Shown piece by piece: positions 53,989 through 63,773 of a stretch of 64,000 bases of DNA (its first letter is position 1; every line of letters begins with the position of its first letter). The notes beneath the pieces were generated by a model, which was not told the DNA's origin, did not search any database, and saw only the letters and a list, made by a program, of their open reading frames with translations. A program made the translations under genes and the position numbers. The stretch comes from Oceanirhabdus seepicola (GTDB taxonomy: Bacteria; Bacillota; Clostridia; Clostridiales; Clostridiaceae), in the NCBI RefSeq assembly GCF_023684385.1, contig NZ_JAGSOJ010000001.1:1635146-1699145 (forward strand). Direction: 5' to 3'.

Positions 53989-55332
53989 TTATCTTCCTAA
54001 TTTTATCAATATTTCTTTATATTTTTTCTCATCAAGCTTATACATAAGAATAGGTATGAGTGTTAATAACACCGCCACTGCTGGTACCAGGGTCAATATT
54101 CTATGAAATCCTTTTATGGTAGATACCGTCTGCACCTCATTAGGAACATACTTTATAATATTCAATAAAATGCCCAGTATGATTCCAGATAGTGCTCCTC
54201 CAGCTTTTGCGATAAATGTCTGTGTAGACCATATTACCCCTTCTGCTCTTATCCCTGTTTTCAATTCCATATAATCTATTGTCTCAACCATCATGGATGG
54301 TAACAATACTTCTGGTGCACCAAATGTAATTGATACAATTGCATTTACTCCTATAAATAGATATAGATTCTCATATCCTACAAAATATAATAAGATGAAC
54401 CCCATAAATCTGATAACCAAAAATATTATAAGAGTCTTCTTCTTACCAAACTTCTCTCCTATCTTTGATGCAATAATAACACCAATTATCATAGGTATTA
54501 CAAATGAAGCACTGATAAGTGGCACATAACTGTCACTTCCTAGAACATATATACAATAATACATGATCAATGCCATTAATAAACTATCCACTAGTGTTAC
54601 AAGTATCTGAGATGATAAAATTTTAAGAAGTGGAGTATTTTTTATAATCAATTTAAAACTCTGCTTTAGGGTAACTTTATTTTCTGAATACTCCACACGC
54701 TCCTTTGTGAATAAAAATAACCCCATGAATCCTATAAGTGCTATTACTCCATATAGTAGAGCTGTCATCTTATATCCATTGGCCCCTTCACCAAATAACT
54801 TCATAACTGGAACAGTAACCACTGAAACAAGAACTAATGCTAAAGGGGCAGCTGTTTTTCCGCATGTTATAAGACGATTTCTTTCCACCTGATTCTTTGA
54901 CATAACTGATGTCATACTCCACATTGGAATATCCATTATAGTATATATCATTCCATATGCTATATATGTTACATATGCCCAGAGCAGGTTGTCTATTTCA
55001 AATGAAGGTATTGTAAATGAAAGTACTATTACGATTAAAAGTGGAACAGGTGCAAAGAGAAAATATGGTCTGAATTTCCCCCATCTTGTCCTTGTCTGTT
55101 CCGTTAAGAACCCCATCATAGGGTCATTGAATGCATCCCATAATCTAGCTACAAAAAACAATGTTCCTGCAGCTGTTGATGCTATCCCCAGATAATCTGT
55201 ATAGAATATCATGATATATGCAACCATGAATCCATAGATTATATTCTGTCCAAAAACCCCAAAAGAGAATGCAAAATATTCCCCAAATTTCACCTTATCT
55301 TTACCATAAGCTAGATTACCTTCTACTTTCAT
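53989..55332 (-). CDS. GPH-family sugar symporter, copy 2
   Basis: A 447-residue symporter, roughly 85% identical to copy 1 by eye. The same WDAFNDPMMG and TRWGKFRPY motifs are present. The ATG at 55332 lies inside the end of the GH1 gene (17-base overlap) with GGTGGAGAG upstream, so it is coupled to the glucosidase. It most likely imports the glucoside that the GH1 enzyme splits. Confidence 0.86.
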   Translation of the reverse strand: MKVEGNLAYGKDKVKFGEYFAFSFGVFGQNIIYGFMVAYIMIFYTDYLGIASTAAGTLFFVARLWDAFNDPMMGFLTEQTRTRWGKFRPYFLFAPVPLLIVIVLSFTIPSFEIDNLLWAYVTYIAYGMIYTIMDIPMWSMTSVMSKNQVERNRLITCGKTAAPLALVLVSVVTVPVMKLFGEGANGYKMTALLYGVIALIGFMGLFLFTKERVEYSENKVTLKQSFKLIIKNTPLLKILSSQILVTLVDSLLMALIMYYCIYVLGSDSYVPLISASFVIPMIIGVIIASKIGEKFGKKKTLIIFLVIRFMGFILLYFVGYENLYLFIGVNAIVSITFGAPEVLLPSMMVETIDYMELKTGIRAEGVIWSTQTFIAKAGGALSGIILGILLNIIKYVPNEVQTVSTIKGFHRILTLVPAVAVLLTLIPILMYKLDEKKYKEILIKLGR

Positions 55333-56629
55333 GAGCACTCTCCACCTTTAAATATTTTTCTATCATATCCTCAGTTACACCCTTTTTCTGAATTATATCC
55401 CTATAGAATTCCCCTGATTTTCTTATCTTCCTCTCCATGTTGTTGTAATCTATCTCCACTAGACCGAATCTTGGTGAATATCCTAAATCCCATTCAAAAT
55501 TATCCATAGTCGACCAATGATAATATCGCTCCACAGGTATCCCCTTTTCAAGCAACTTGTTTACCTCTTTAAGATGGTCATATATAAACTTTCCTCTAAA
55601 TTCATCCTTATGATCTGGAGTACCATTTTCAGTAATCCATACAGGCAACTTGTACTGAGAATATAACTCCTCAATCCCCTTTGATAGCCCCTCAGGATAT
55701 ATCTCCCAGCCTAGGTCATTGTACATAGAATTCTGAAAAACATATATTTGAGAAAAAAGCATACCTATTTTACCACTAGTCTTTACTCCATGCCTTGAAT
55801 AATAGTTGATTCCAATATAATCACAGTAGTTCCCTAGTTCTACTCCTTTTACAAATAATCCCAACGGAAATAATAATCTCCCTTCAAACATTCCCTTTAT
55901 GAAAATATCATGGAAGTTCCTTGCCACAATTTTCTTAGCAATTCTAGTTCCAAACTTATTATCCTTAGTATCAAAATAAGCATAGTGTATCACCACGCCC
56001 ACCTTTGCCTTTGGAATAATCTCATGTATCTTCTTATATGCTAAAATATGCCCTTTGATAAGGTTACCTGCCCCCTTAAAATATTCCAGTGTACTTGTCT
56101 TTCCTGGTGGAAAATTCCCCTCAAGACTTCTCCCCTGAAGATACACATTAGGTTCATTTATTGTAGCCCAATCCTCTACTAGATCTTTAAGATTCTCCAC
56201 TACAAACTCAGTAAATTTCTCAAATATTTCAGGAGATTTTTTATTGTTCCATCCTCCTATATCCTCAAACCATATAGGCTCACTAAAATGATGAAGTGTA
56301 ACCACTGGAATTATTCCAGCCTCTACTAACAATTCAATCTCTTCTCTATATCTAGCCATAGCCTGCTTATTAAATTCTCCCTGAACAGGTTCAATCCTTG
56401 CCCACTCAACACTCATTCTGTAAGTTTCCTGTTTAAGTTCTTTAAGAAGTTCTATATCTTCTTTAAACAATCTCCAATGATCACATCCGTCAATGCTGCT
56501 CTCCCCATTAGCAATTTTCCCTTTTTCAGACCATCTGTACCAATTATTATTCTTGTCTCCCCCTTCAATCTGCACAGATGCAGTTGCAGAGCCTAATAGA
56601 ATGTCCCTACTAAAAGAAAACCCTTTCAT
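55316..56629 (-). CDS. Family 1 glycoside hydrolase (beta-glucosidase-like)
   Basis: A 437-residue TIM-barrel GH1 enzyme. The acid/base Glu is in WATINEPNVYL (about 165) and the nucleophile Glu in VWITENGTPD (about 340); SVEWARIEPV and YYHWSTMDNFEWDLGY complete the active-site set. No signal peptide. It lacks the usual phospho-sugar pattern of PTS-linked members, which agrees with the GPH symporter in the operon. AAAGGGGGAAT precedes the ATG. Confidence 0.88.
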   Translation of the reverse strand: MKGFSFSRDILLGSATASVQIEGGDKNNNWYRWSEKGKIANGESSIDGCDHWRLFKEDIELLKELKQETYRMSVEWARIEPVQGEFNKQAMARYREEIELLVEAGIIPVVTLHHFSEPIWFEDIGGWNNKKSPEIFEKFTEFVVENLKDLVEDWATINEPNVYLQGRSLEGNFPPGKTSTLEYFKGAGNLIKGHILAYKKIHEIIPKAKVGVVIHYAYFDTKDNKFGTRIAKKIVARNFHDIFIKGMFEGRLLFPLGLFVKGVELGNYCDYIGINYYSRHGVKTSGKIGMLFSQIYVFQNSMYNDLGWEIYPEGLSKGIEELYSQYKLPVWITENGTPDHKDEFRGKFIYDHLKEVNKLLEKGIPVERYYHWSTMDNFEWDLGYSPRFGLVEIDYNNMERKIRKSGEFYRDIIQKKGVTEDMIEKYLKVESAHESRR

Positions 56630-56715
56630 AATTATTCCCCCTTTGGAAACTACTTTATTTATTTTAGTTTCCTTGTTATAATAATTATATCCCTTTATAC
56701 CAATATATTCAATAT
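56630..56715 (-). promoter_or_regulatory. Promoter/leader of the GH1 operon
   Basis: TTGAAT and TATAAT are 17 bases apart on the minus strand. Downstream, GGAAACTA..TAGTTTCC is an eight-base inverted repeat spanning the start of the transcript. The divergent TetR gene makes it a candidate operator. Confidence 0.6.
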
Positions 56716-56796
56716 TTTTTATTAAAAGTCATATATTGTAAAGCTAACATCGATTCTCATGAACAAATGAACAATTAAATTAAAGGAGATTTTACT

Positions 56797-57378
56797 ATGG
56801 ACATAAAGGACAAGATAATCAAAGAAGCTCTTGAGCTATTTAACGAGAAAGGAATCAAGTTCTCTATGGATTCACTGGCTAGAAAATTAAATATGGCTAA
56901 AAAGACCATATACGCTAATTTTCCATCAAAAGATGAGCTTTCAGTAGCAATAATACATTCAATATTTAAAAACATTAAAGATCAAGAAAAGAATATCATG
57001 AATAGTGATCTTCCCATAATAGATAAATTAAAAAAAGTGCTAACATTACTCCCAGATAATATTAATAATTTCAACTATGGAAGACTATACGAGCTCAGGT
57101 CCATGCGCCCTGATCTATATTCCTATGTTGATGATCATTTCAAAGCAGATTGGGAAAATACCACTTTCCTATTCAATGAAGCCATTACTGATGGGGTAAT
57201 TCGTGAGTTTGATATGACTGTAATGAGAAATATTCTAATAGGAATATTTCAGAGTATCTTTGACCCATATTCCCCTATAGAAAATTGTGGAGATTACAAA
57301 CGCACACTTGAGGATATGGTAGAACTTCTTTTGAGAGGGGTAATAATTCAGGTTGATGAAAAAAAACAAAAGATATAA
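56797..57378 (+). CDS. TetR-family regulator
   Basis: A 193-residue regulator: TetR helix-turn-helix (about 5-50, FSMDSLARKLNMAKKTIYANF) and an all-helical ligand domain. Divergent from the GH1-GPH operon, which it probably controls. AAAGGAG precedes the ATG and a clean terminator follows at 57410. The ligand may be a sugar or aglycone; unknown. Confidence 0.83.
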   Translation: MDIKDKIIKEALELFNEKGIKFSMDSLARKLNMAKKTIYANFPSKDELSVAIIHSIFKNIKDQEKNIMNSDLPIIDKLKKVLTLLPDNINNFNYGRLYELRSMRPDLYSYVDDHFKADWENTTFLFNEAITDGVIREFDMTVMRNILIGIFQSIFDPYSPIENCGDYKRTLEDMVELLLRGVIIQVDEKKQKI

Positions 57379-57409
57379 CGGAAAAATTAATATCATTTTT
57401 CAATAAGCT

Positions 57410-57434
57410 AAGAGAGGTAATCCTCTCTTTTTTT
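57410..57434 (+). terminator. Terminator of the TetR gene
   Basis: AGAGAGG-TAAT-CCTCTCT followed by six T. Confidence 0.8.
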
Positions 57435-57570
57435 AATAAAACCATTTACAAGTATATCCATTAATTGTATAATATAGTTAAAACAATTTAGAACTATAAG
57501 TTCCACATTTATAGAACTTATCTTAAATAATAATTTTGCTAATATTTTTTTGAAAGTGAAGGTGTTAAAA

Positions 57571-58641
57571 ATGAATCTTATATTCAAAGGAGAAAAGTGG
57601 AAACATATTGATCTAATTTATTCTATCTATTTTATATACAATGACAACTATGAATCGCTTTTAGAGGAATATAATTTAAAACCCAATAAAGATATCTCTA
57701 AACTTATAAAAACTTTAAGTAAGTTCATCAACAATGATAAAAATTTTTTAAAGTTGTTTTTTAATGAAAATTTTATCTTTCCTACATTACCTTGTGAAGT
57801 GGATGAACTATGGAATATTGATAGTATAGATGAAGTAGTTGATTTGTTCTTGAAAATTGATGAAGAAAAAGTCAAAAGAAATCTCATGGATTATTTATAT
57901 AGAGAAATATATGAGCCTATTGAGAAAACTAAAAATTCAAAAAAGTATCTTTCAGAATTATTGGTTAATAGTGATAAGTTATTTATTTTCATAGATAATC
58001 TTAAAATAAATGTAGAATTAAAATGGGAGTTGTATCACTTTATAAATCATCCTAAAAAGTATTTCAAAGAATTTGCTGAAACTCTAAGTATCTTTATACC
58101 TGAGTTTAAAAAATTCATTGATAAACATAATGATACAATGGAAGAGTTTAATCTTTATGTTGAAAAAAACATTAACGATAAAGGAGTTGAATTTTTAAAG
58201 GATTTAACTGATGATTATATAGCCTTTGATTCTTATGAAAAAATATATTTAACAACTTCATTGGTTAATTCCGTAAGCACTACTTATCACATCTATGGAA
58301 ACGAAGTATATTTCTTTCTAGGCATTGATTATGAAAAAGTTTTAGAACAGCTTCGTGGATCTCAAGAATTAGATAGAAGTTTAACCATACTAAAAACAAT
58401 AAGTGATCCAATTAAATTTGAGATATTAAGTTATTTAAAAGATACTCCCTTATTCGGAAAAGAAATAGCTAAAAAAACTAATTTAAGCAAAAATACTGTG
58501 TCCTATCATATGAATTGTTTAATGTCCATGAATTTAATTAAATTAACTAAGGAAGGAACCAAGGTATACTATTCCATAAAAAAAGACACTTTAATAAACT
58601 CACTTGAACATATGAAAAAATACTTTGAAGATAAAAAATAA
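57571..58641 (+). CDS. ArsR-type regulator with large N-terminal domain
   Basis: A 356-residue protein whose last 85 residues form an ArsR winged helix (ISDPIKFEILSYLKDTPLFG, LSKNTVSYHMNCLMSM). The first 270 residues are helical and unrecognised; they probably sense the signal. Start at ATG 57571 behind GAAGGTG; a longer frame to 57550 has no site. An ABC exporter gene follows 33 bases on, so the pair looks like a regulator with its target. No metal-binding Cys cluster is seen. Confidence 0.75.
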   Translation: MNLIFKGEKWKHIDLIYSIYFIYNDNYESLLEEYNLKPNKDISKLIKTLSKFINNDKNFLKLFFNENFIFPTLPCEVDELWNIDSIDEVVDLFLKIDEEKVKRNLMDYLYREIYEPIEKTKNSKKYLSELLVNSDKLFIFIDNLKINVELKWELYHFINHPKKYFKEFAETLSIFIPEFKKFIDKHNDTMEEFNLYVEKNINDKGVEFLKDLTDDYIAFDSYEKIYLTTSLVNSVSTTYHIYGNEVYFFLGIDYEKVLEQLRGSQELDRSLTILKTISDPIKFEILSYLKDTPLFGKEIAKKTNLSKNTVSYHMNCLMSMNLIKLTKEGTKVYYSIKKDTLINSLEHMKKYFEDKK

Positions 58642-58674
58642 ATTTTTAATAATATTCTATAGGGGGAATTATAA

Positions 58675-60363
58675 TTGAAAAAGTATATTTTGAGATTTAA
58701 GGGGTTATTTTTTATTAACATAATTTCTGTTATTTTAGCATCATTGGTTAGCGTATCCATGGCTTTTGTTCTTCAACTTATAATTGATGCTGGAACAGCT
58801 ATGGATATGAAAAAATTAAAAATAGCTGCAATAATTGGATTTGTTTTTATATTAATAGAGATGCTTACAGATTTCACCAAAAGAGCACTTCAAGCTAAAT
58901 TCATAAAAAAAGCATTAACATCTTTAAAGAACGATATATTTCACAAAATTCTAAACCGAAATATAAAGAGTTTCAATCAGGAGAATAGTGCCAACTACAT
59001 TTCTGTTCTCAATAATGATATAAAGATTTTAGAAGATGATTATTTTATTAATATCCTACAATCAATTTATCATATTGCAGCTTTTATCGCTTCAACCATT
59101 GCCCTAATATTAATCAATCCTATATTGACTGTAGCAGTATTTATCGTAGGTGTACTTCCTATTCTTACTCCTATTGTTTTTGGTAAAAAGGTAAGCAGAA
59201 AAAAAACAATATACTCTGATAATCTGAGTAAATTCACAACTAAAATTAAGGATATGTTCTCAGGTTTCGAAGTTATAAAGAGTTTCAATATTGAAAAAAG
59301 AGCTATCAACGACTATGAAAAATCCAATATGAAGACTGAACATTCAAAGTATAAGTTTAATCTACTCAGCTCTTTTGTATATTCATTATCGGTTTACTTT
59401 GGGGGATTGATGTTCATCGTTGCACTCAGTATTTCAATGTACTTTGTTATAAAAGGCACTATGAGTATGGGCTTGATGATTGCATCTATTCAGCTTATGA
59501 ATCATATTGTTAACCCTCTCCTTATCTTATCCAATAGTTTAACCAAATTGAAATCAATAAAAGGTATCGAAAAAAAGATTACTAATATTCTTAATGATAA
59601 ATCCGAAGCTGATACTGGTATTGACACGTTTGAATTTAAAAATGATATTAGATTTGATAATATAGAGTTTTCTTATGATGAGGACAGAAAAATACTCAAT
59701 GGAGTAAGTCTTACTATAGAAAAAGGACAAAAGTACGCCATAGTGGGTAATAGCGGAAGTGGTAAATCTACATTATTAAAACTTTTATTAAGGTACTATG
59801 AAGACTATAATGGACATATTTCAATAGATGGAATTGATAATAGAAAAATAAAAGTAAGCAGTTTATATAACCTTGTTTCTACAATACATCAAGATGTATT
59901 TATGTTTGATGATACCATTAAAAATAACATTACATTATACGGAAATTATAGTGAAGATGAAATAAATAATGCTATAATACATGCAGGTCTTGAAAGTTTA
60001 ATCAATTCTTTGAAAGAGGGCGTGAACAACTTTGTTGGTGAGAATGGCTGTAACTTATCAGGAGGTGAAAAACAAAGAATAGCAATAGCTAGAGCTTTGA
60101 TCAAACAAACACCTATACTTGTACTAGATGAAGCAACCTCAAGTCTTGACAATGAAACAGCCTATAATATCGAAAACTCCATATTATCAATTGAAGGATT
60201 GACTTCTCTGGTAATAACTCATAAATTAAATGAAGAAATTCTCAATAAGTATGATGGAATTATCGTACTTAAAGATGGAAAAGTAGTTGAGGTTGGAGAG
60301 TTTGATAATCTTCTAGATAAAAAATCATATTTTTATAGTTTGTATAACTTATGTGGAATTTAA
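58675..60363 (+). CDS. ABC exporter (single-chain half transporter)
   Basis: A 562-residue half-exporter with six membrane helices (about 8-300) and an intact ATPase: Walker A GNSGSGKSTLLKLL, signature LSGGEKQRIAIARAL, Walker B LVLDEATSSLD and switch His in LVITHKLNEE. All catalytic residues are canonical, so it should work as a homodimer. TTG start behind AGGGGGAATT. It follows the ArsR-type gene closely. Peptide, lipid or drug export is possible; no substrate gene is nearby. Confidence 0.85.
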   Translation: MKKYILRFKGLFFINIISVILASLVSVSMAFVLQLIIDAGTAMDMKKLKIAAIIGFVFILIEMLTDFTKRALQAKFIKKALTSLKNDIFHKILNRNIKSFNQENSANYISVLNNDIKILEDDYFINILQSIYHIAAFIASTIALILINPILTVAVFIVGVLPILTPIVFGKKVSRKKTIYSDNLSKFTTKIKDMFSGFEVIKSFNIEKRAINDYEKSNMKTEHSKYKFNLLSSFVYSLSVYFGGLMFIVALSISMYFVIKGTMSMGLMIASIQLMNHIVNPLLILSNSLTKLKSIKGIEKKITNILNDKSEADTGIDTFEFKNDIRFDNIEFSYDEDRKILNGVSLTIEKGQKYAIVGNSGSGKSTLLKLLLRYYEDYNGHISIDGIDNRKIKVSSLYNLVSTIHQDVFMFDDTIKNNITLYGNYSEDEINNAIIHAGLESLINSLKEGVNNFVGENGCNLSGGEKQRIAIARALIKQTPILVLDEATSSLDNETAYNIENSILSIEGLTSLVITHKLNEEILNKYDGIIVLKDGKVVEVGEFDNLLDKKSYFYSLYNLCGI

Positions 60364-60373
60364 GTTAATTTTT

Positions 60374-60400
60374 AAGAGCAGGTTTTTTCTCCCTGCTCTT
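60374..60400. terminator. Weak convergent hairpin
   Basis: AAGAGCAGG and CCTGCTCTT form a stem between the ABC exporter and the next minus-strand gene, without a clear T tail. Confidence 0.4.
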
Positions 60401-60474
60401 AGCATCTTCAACTTAATTTATAACTATCCATATTCATAAAAATAAAAACCACCCTACTGTCTCTAAATTACAGA

Positions 60475-61158
60475 CTAATCTAAAATATAAAATCGTTCTT
60501 CTCTTCTCTCGTAGCTTTCTCTTGTTGCATGCTTGCTAGTCTTTGTATATATAGTCTCACTCATACAGGTCAAGTTTAGGCCATTCCCTATTATAGGCAA
60601 TTCATTCTCCTTTACTCGCTTCATTGCACCACTTTCATCTATTTTATAAATATCCCATTTATCTGATTGAAATGTATATCTATTTAAGTAATCTATAGCA
60701 AAATCAGCATAATTAAGTTTTTCAGTCACTTCATGAATTTTAAAACTATCAATCTTATTTATAACATCACTTAAAAGAGACATTTCTCCAAGTTCAGTGA
60801 GAGTAAATTCATTATCTTTTCTATATATCTTTAATTTACCATTGGTATCAAAATACCTAATTTTATATTTAATCACTCTATCTTGTTTCTTATTAAGTGT
60901 GTAAATATAAAACGAAAGTATCTGAACATTTCCATCTTTTGAGTAAAAAAGAGAAAAATCATCTAGTTTTGCTTCTTCATCAATATAAACTTTATCTTTT
61001 GTTAACTCTACAATGTTTTGTAGAGAGATATCATTTAAATTATAATCTCCTAATTTAATAACCGATTTATCTTTATTAATTAAAACTATTGGTGTTATTA
61101 CTATTAAAATAGATAAAAAAATTACAATTGAATTCTTAATTATGTTTTTTATCTTCAT
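60475..61158 (-). CDS. Unidentified secreted or anchored protein
   Basis: A 227-residue protein with an N-terminal membrane helix (IIKNSIVIFLSILIVITPIVLI) and a soluble extracellular part with beta-strand character (IKYKIRYFDTNGKLKIYRKD). Two Cys-free halves; no motif recognised. AAGGAAGGGG precedes the ATG. Separate from the glucosaminidase gene by a terminator. Confidence 0.5.
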   Translation of the reverse strand: MKIKNIIKNSIVIFLSILIVITPIVLINKDKSVIKLGDYNLNDISLQNIVELTKDKVYIDEEAKLDDFSLFYSKDGNVQILSFYIYTLNKKQDRVIKYKIRYFDTNGKLKIYRKDNEFTLTELGEMSLLSDVINKIDSFKIHEVTEKLNYADFAIDYLNRYTFQSDKWDIYKIDESGAMKRVKENELPIIGNGLNLTCMSETIYTKTSKHATRESYERREERFYILD

Positions 61159-61351
61159 TTATACCCCTTCCTTATAGATTAATATACTATTTCTTTTTTA
61201 TCCTTTTTACTACTCATAATAAATATTATACATTTAATCCAATTTTATGTACAACGTTACGTGTTTGCCCATTATATTTTAACTCTACTTTTTAACAATA
61301 TAGCAAATGATATTTTATAATCCATACAACATTTAATATATAATTTCTCTA

Positions 61352-61379
61352 TAAAAAAAAGCACAGCGCACTGTGCTTT
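61352..61379 (-). terminator. Terminator of the glucosaminidase gene
   Basis: AAAGCACAG-TGCG-CTGTGCTTT followed by TTTTTATA on the minus strand. Confidence 0.75.
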
Positions 61380-61456
61380 AGTTATTATATGATTTTTTTC
61401 TTACGAAAGGAAGAAAAACAACCTAATTTGTTCCTTATTCTCTATTTCTTTATTCT

Positions 61457-62887
61457 TTACCTATACGCTGGAATCTCAAATTTTAAAACTGCTGACGGTA
61501 GCTTGTCCAAGATATCTTTAAGCCTTTTGGTCTGATTACAGCTCCAACGTATATCCGTTGAATATTGATGCCATATTACATTTCTATTCCATCTCATTTC
61601 ATATAAAGTATTTTGTTTATATTTGGGACTATTAATATAATTTTCCCCAACCCATTTAACACCTTCTATGATAGCTTCCTCTGGTGTAAACCAGCCTTGT
61701 TTATACGCATATTCGGAACCATATTTATTAGGGTTTGCATCTGTAGCTTGTATACCATACATATTATAAACTGTTTTAGATTTAACCTTTTTTCCATCTA
61801 CTTCCTTCACCGTGATACCTTGGGCTAAAGGCGATTTGCCATGACCAGTTTCTAAAATCATATGAGATATTACATATGCTGGATTAACATTATACTTTTT
61901 AGCACCTTTTAGTATTTCCTCACCCATTCCTTCTAAAGTACCTTTTCCTTTGAGAAGCTTATTAACATCTTCTACTTTTATTCCATCAATATAATTCAAT
62001 GTTAAGAATTGATAAACATTATCATTATTTAAATATTTTGTAGGATTCATATATTCTTTGATTTGGCTTTTGGAAGCTTTAACCCATTTACCATTTTTTT
62101 GATATACCGAGCTCTTTTTATTGTATTGCTGAGTTACGAATTTATCCAAAGTCATATAATACTTTTCATAGGTTATTATTTTATTTGTTGTTTTAAATGA
62201 TATCTCTTTCTTTTCTTTAGGTGCTGTTATACGGATTTTATACTTACCTGCAAGTTCAATTTTATATTCTGCCGATGAAGTACCAAGCTTCTTATATATT
62301 AATTTATTATCTTTATATACTCTGAAATCAAATTTTGTGTTATTGAGCTTAGCAGATACCTTCTCACCAATAACATACTCCTTATTAGAAGAAGTATTAA
62401 TAGTTTTATTACCATACTTTATTGATAACTTTTTCAATGACTGTTGCTCATTTGTATTATCCTTTTTTGAAGAAGTGTAGTCTTCATTTTCTTTATCTTT
62501 TTCTTTATTTATATTACTTTGATTTTCTTTTGATCCTGTTGTGAAATAATACTTATACGATTCCTTTAAAGATTGCTTGTCCAAAGACTGCATTTTTTTA
62601 TCTATATTTATTATGTATGTTGTATCATATAAATATCCTTCTTCTGGTGCATGAACTATTATCTTATTCTTATTTGTAGTAATCTTAACCTTTACATATC
62701 TCTCATTAGCATATGTTACATATACATTTTCAATTTGACTTGTATCCACATTCTTATTGAAAGTGATTGTCCAATTTTTATGTATACTCACATTATCGGA
62801 CAATTTGATATTTTTAGCATAGACAGATTGTGGAATTGAAATTAACAATAAAATCATAATAACTATTTTCATCTTTAAGTATCTCAT
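61457..62887 (-). CDS. Secreted GH73-type beta-N-acetylglucosaminidase
   Basis: A 476-residue cell-wall hydrolase: signal peptide (to about 24, SVYA), an Ig-like SbsA domain (about 25-125), a Lys/Asn/Ser linker, a second beta-domain (about 160-240) and a catalytic glucosaminidase domain (about 250-470). The catalytic Glu is in SHMILETGHGKSPLAQ; YNMYGIQATD and KQGWFTPEEAIIEG are LytD/GH73 marks. It cuts peptidoglycan glycan strands. The ATG at 62887 follows AAAGGGG; a longer frame from 62905 begins in that site. Confidence 0.83.
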   Translation of the reverse strand: MRYLKMKIVIMILLLISIPQSVYAKNIKLSDNVSIHKNWTITFNKNVDTSQIENVYVTYANERYVKVKITTNKNKIIVHAPEEGYLYDTTYIINIDKKMQSLDKQSLKESYKYYFTTGSKENQSNINKEKDKENEDYTSSKKDNTNEQQSLKKLSIKYGNKTINTSSNKEYVIGEKVSAKLNNTKFDFRVYKDNKLIYKKLGTSSAEYKIELAGKYKIRITAPKEKKEISFKTTNKIITYEKYYMTLDKFVTQQYNKKSSVYQKNGKWVKASKSQIKEYMNPTKYLNNDNVYQFLTLNYIDGIKVEDVNKLLKGKGTLEGMGEEILKGAKKYNVNPAYVISHMILETGHGKSPLAQGITVKEVDGKKVKSKTVYNMYGIQATDANPNKYGSEYAYKQGWFTPEEAIIEGVKWVGENYINSPKYKQNTLYEMRWNRNVIWHQYSTDIRWSCNQTKRLKDILDKLPSAVLKFEIPAYR

Positions 62888-62988
62888 GATAAACCCCTTT
62901 TTCAATTAGTTATAATTAAATAATATATTGAATTAAAAGAATTGTCAAAAAAACTTAATAAAAATTTAAAAAGGTCGAAAATAGTCTA

Positions 62989-63576
62989 CTATTCATAAAT
63001 CTCAACAGGTGTCCTCAATTTAGCATATTTCCAAAGAATTTTAATATCTTGATCTGATAATGCCATACAGCCCCAAGTCCAATCCTTACTGTTTCCCCCT
63101 CCATGTATTCCAATTTCCCCACCAAGTGGAGTATTCCATGATGGTTGAATCTTCTTTTCATTTGCCGCTTTAATTTCTTCAAAAGTCTTTTTATCTATTA
63201 ATCCACTATCCAATCCTCTTTTTCCATCTTCAATATTAGGATAACTTACACCTAGGAAAAGAGTGTATTTACTTTTATCATTTCTCGTACAGATATAATA
63301 TTTGCCCACAGGTGTTCTCATGTCACCTTCTTTATTCTTGTCACCTGTTGGTTGCGACCCCAGCCCCATCTTGAATTTATTAATCAATTGATCATTAACA
63401 TGCAATTCTACTAATCTATCTTTCTTATATACCTTTATTAGAGTATTCTCAGATATACTTTTACTCACTGCAATGCTCTCACTTAAATTCTTTCCTGAAA
63501 ATCTTACTGCTACATCAAGAATTACAAGAGCTAGTAGAAAAATGATTGTTATTTGAGTCATCTTTGAAATCTTCAT
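62989..63576 (-). CDS. L,D-transpeptidase (YkuD)
   Basis: A 195-residue protein with an N-terminal membrane helix and a YkuD domain (about 45-195). The active site reads IGIHGGGNSKDWTWGCMALS with the catalytic Cys in WGCMALS. It would form 3-3 peptidoglycan crosslinks or anchor proteins. GGAAGGAAA precedes the ATG. It neighbours the glucosaminidase, forming a small wall-remodelling region, but the genes are probably separate units. Confidence 0.88.
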   Translation of the reverse strand: MKISKMTQITIIFLLALVILDVAVRFSGKNLSESIAVSKSISENTLIKVYKKDRLVELHVNDQLINKFKMGLGSQPTGDKNKEGDMRTPVGKYYICTRNDKSKYTLFLGVSYPNIEDGKRGLDSGLIDKKTFEEIKAANEKKIQPSWNTPLGGEIGIHGGGNSKDWTWGCMALSDQDIKILWKYAKLRTPVEIYE

Positions 63577-63700
63577 GTTTATTAATTTCCTTCCATTATA
63601 ATCATTTGCAATTATTTACTGATATTATGTCACACCTGCTCCATACTATTCATGCAATTATTAATGAATGAGGGGATAAATATTATTTCCAATAAAAATA

Positions 63701-63743
63701 TAGAAGGGTGTACAAGCTACACTATAGCTTGTACACCCTTCTA
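63701..63743 (-). terminator. Terminator of the partial effector-domain gene
   Basis: AGAAGGGTGTACAAGCTA and its inverse form an 18-pair stem around TAGTG, followed by ATATTTTTA on the minus strand. Confidence 0.7.
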
Positions 63744-63773
63744 TCTATCCACGTATTAATATATCAACATATA

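Noticed and set aside
55316..55332. Frameshift between the GH1 and GPH genes
   Set aside because: The 17-base overlap has a proper ribosome site and ATG for the transporter; it is normal coupling.
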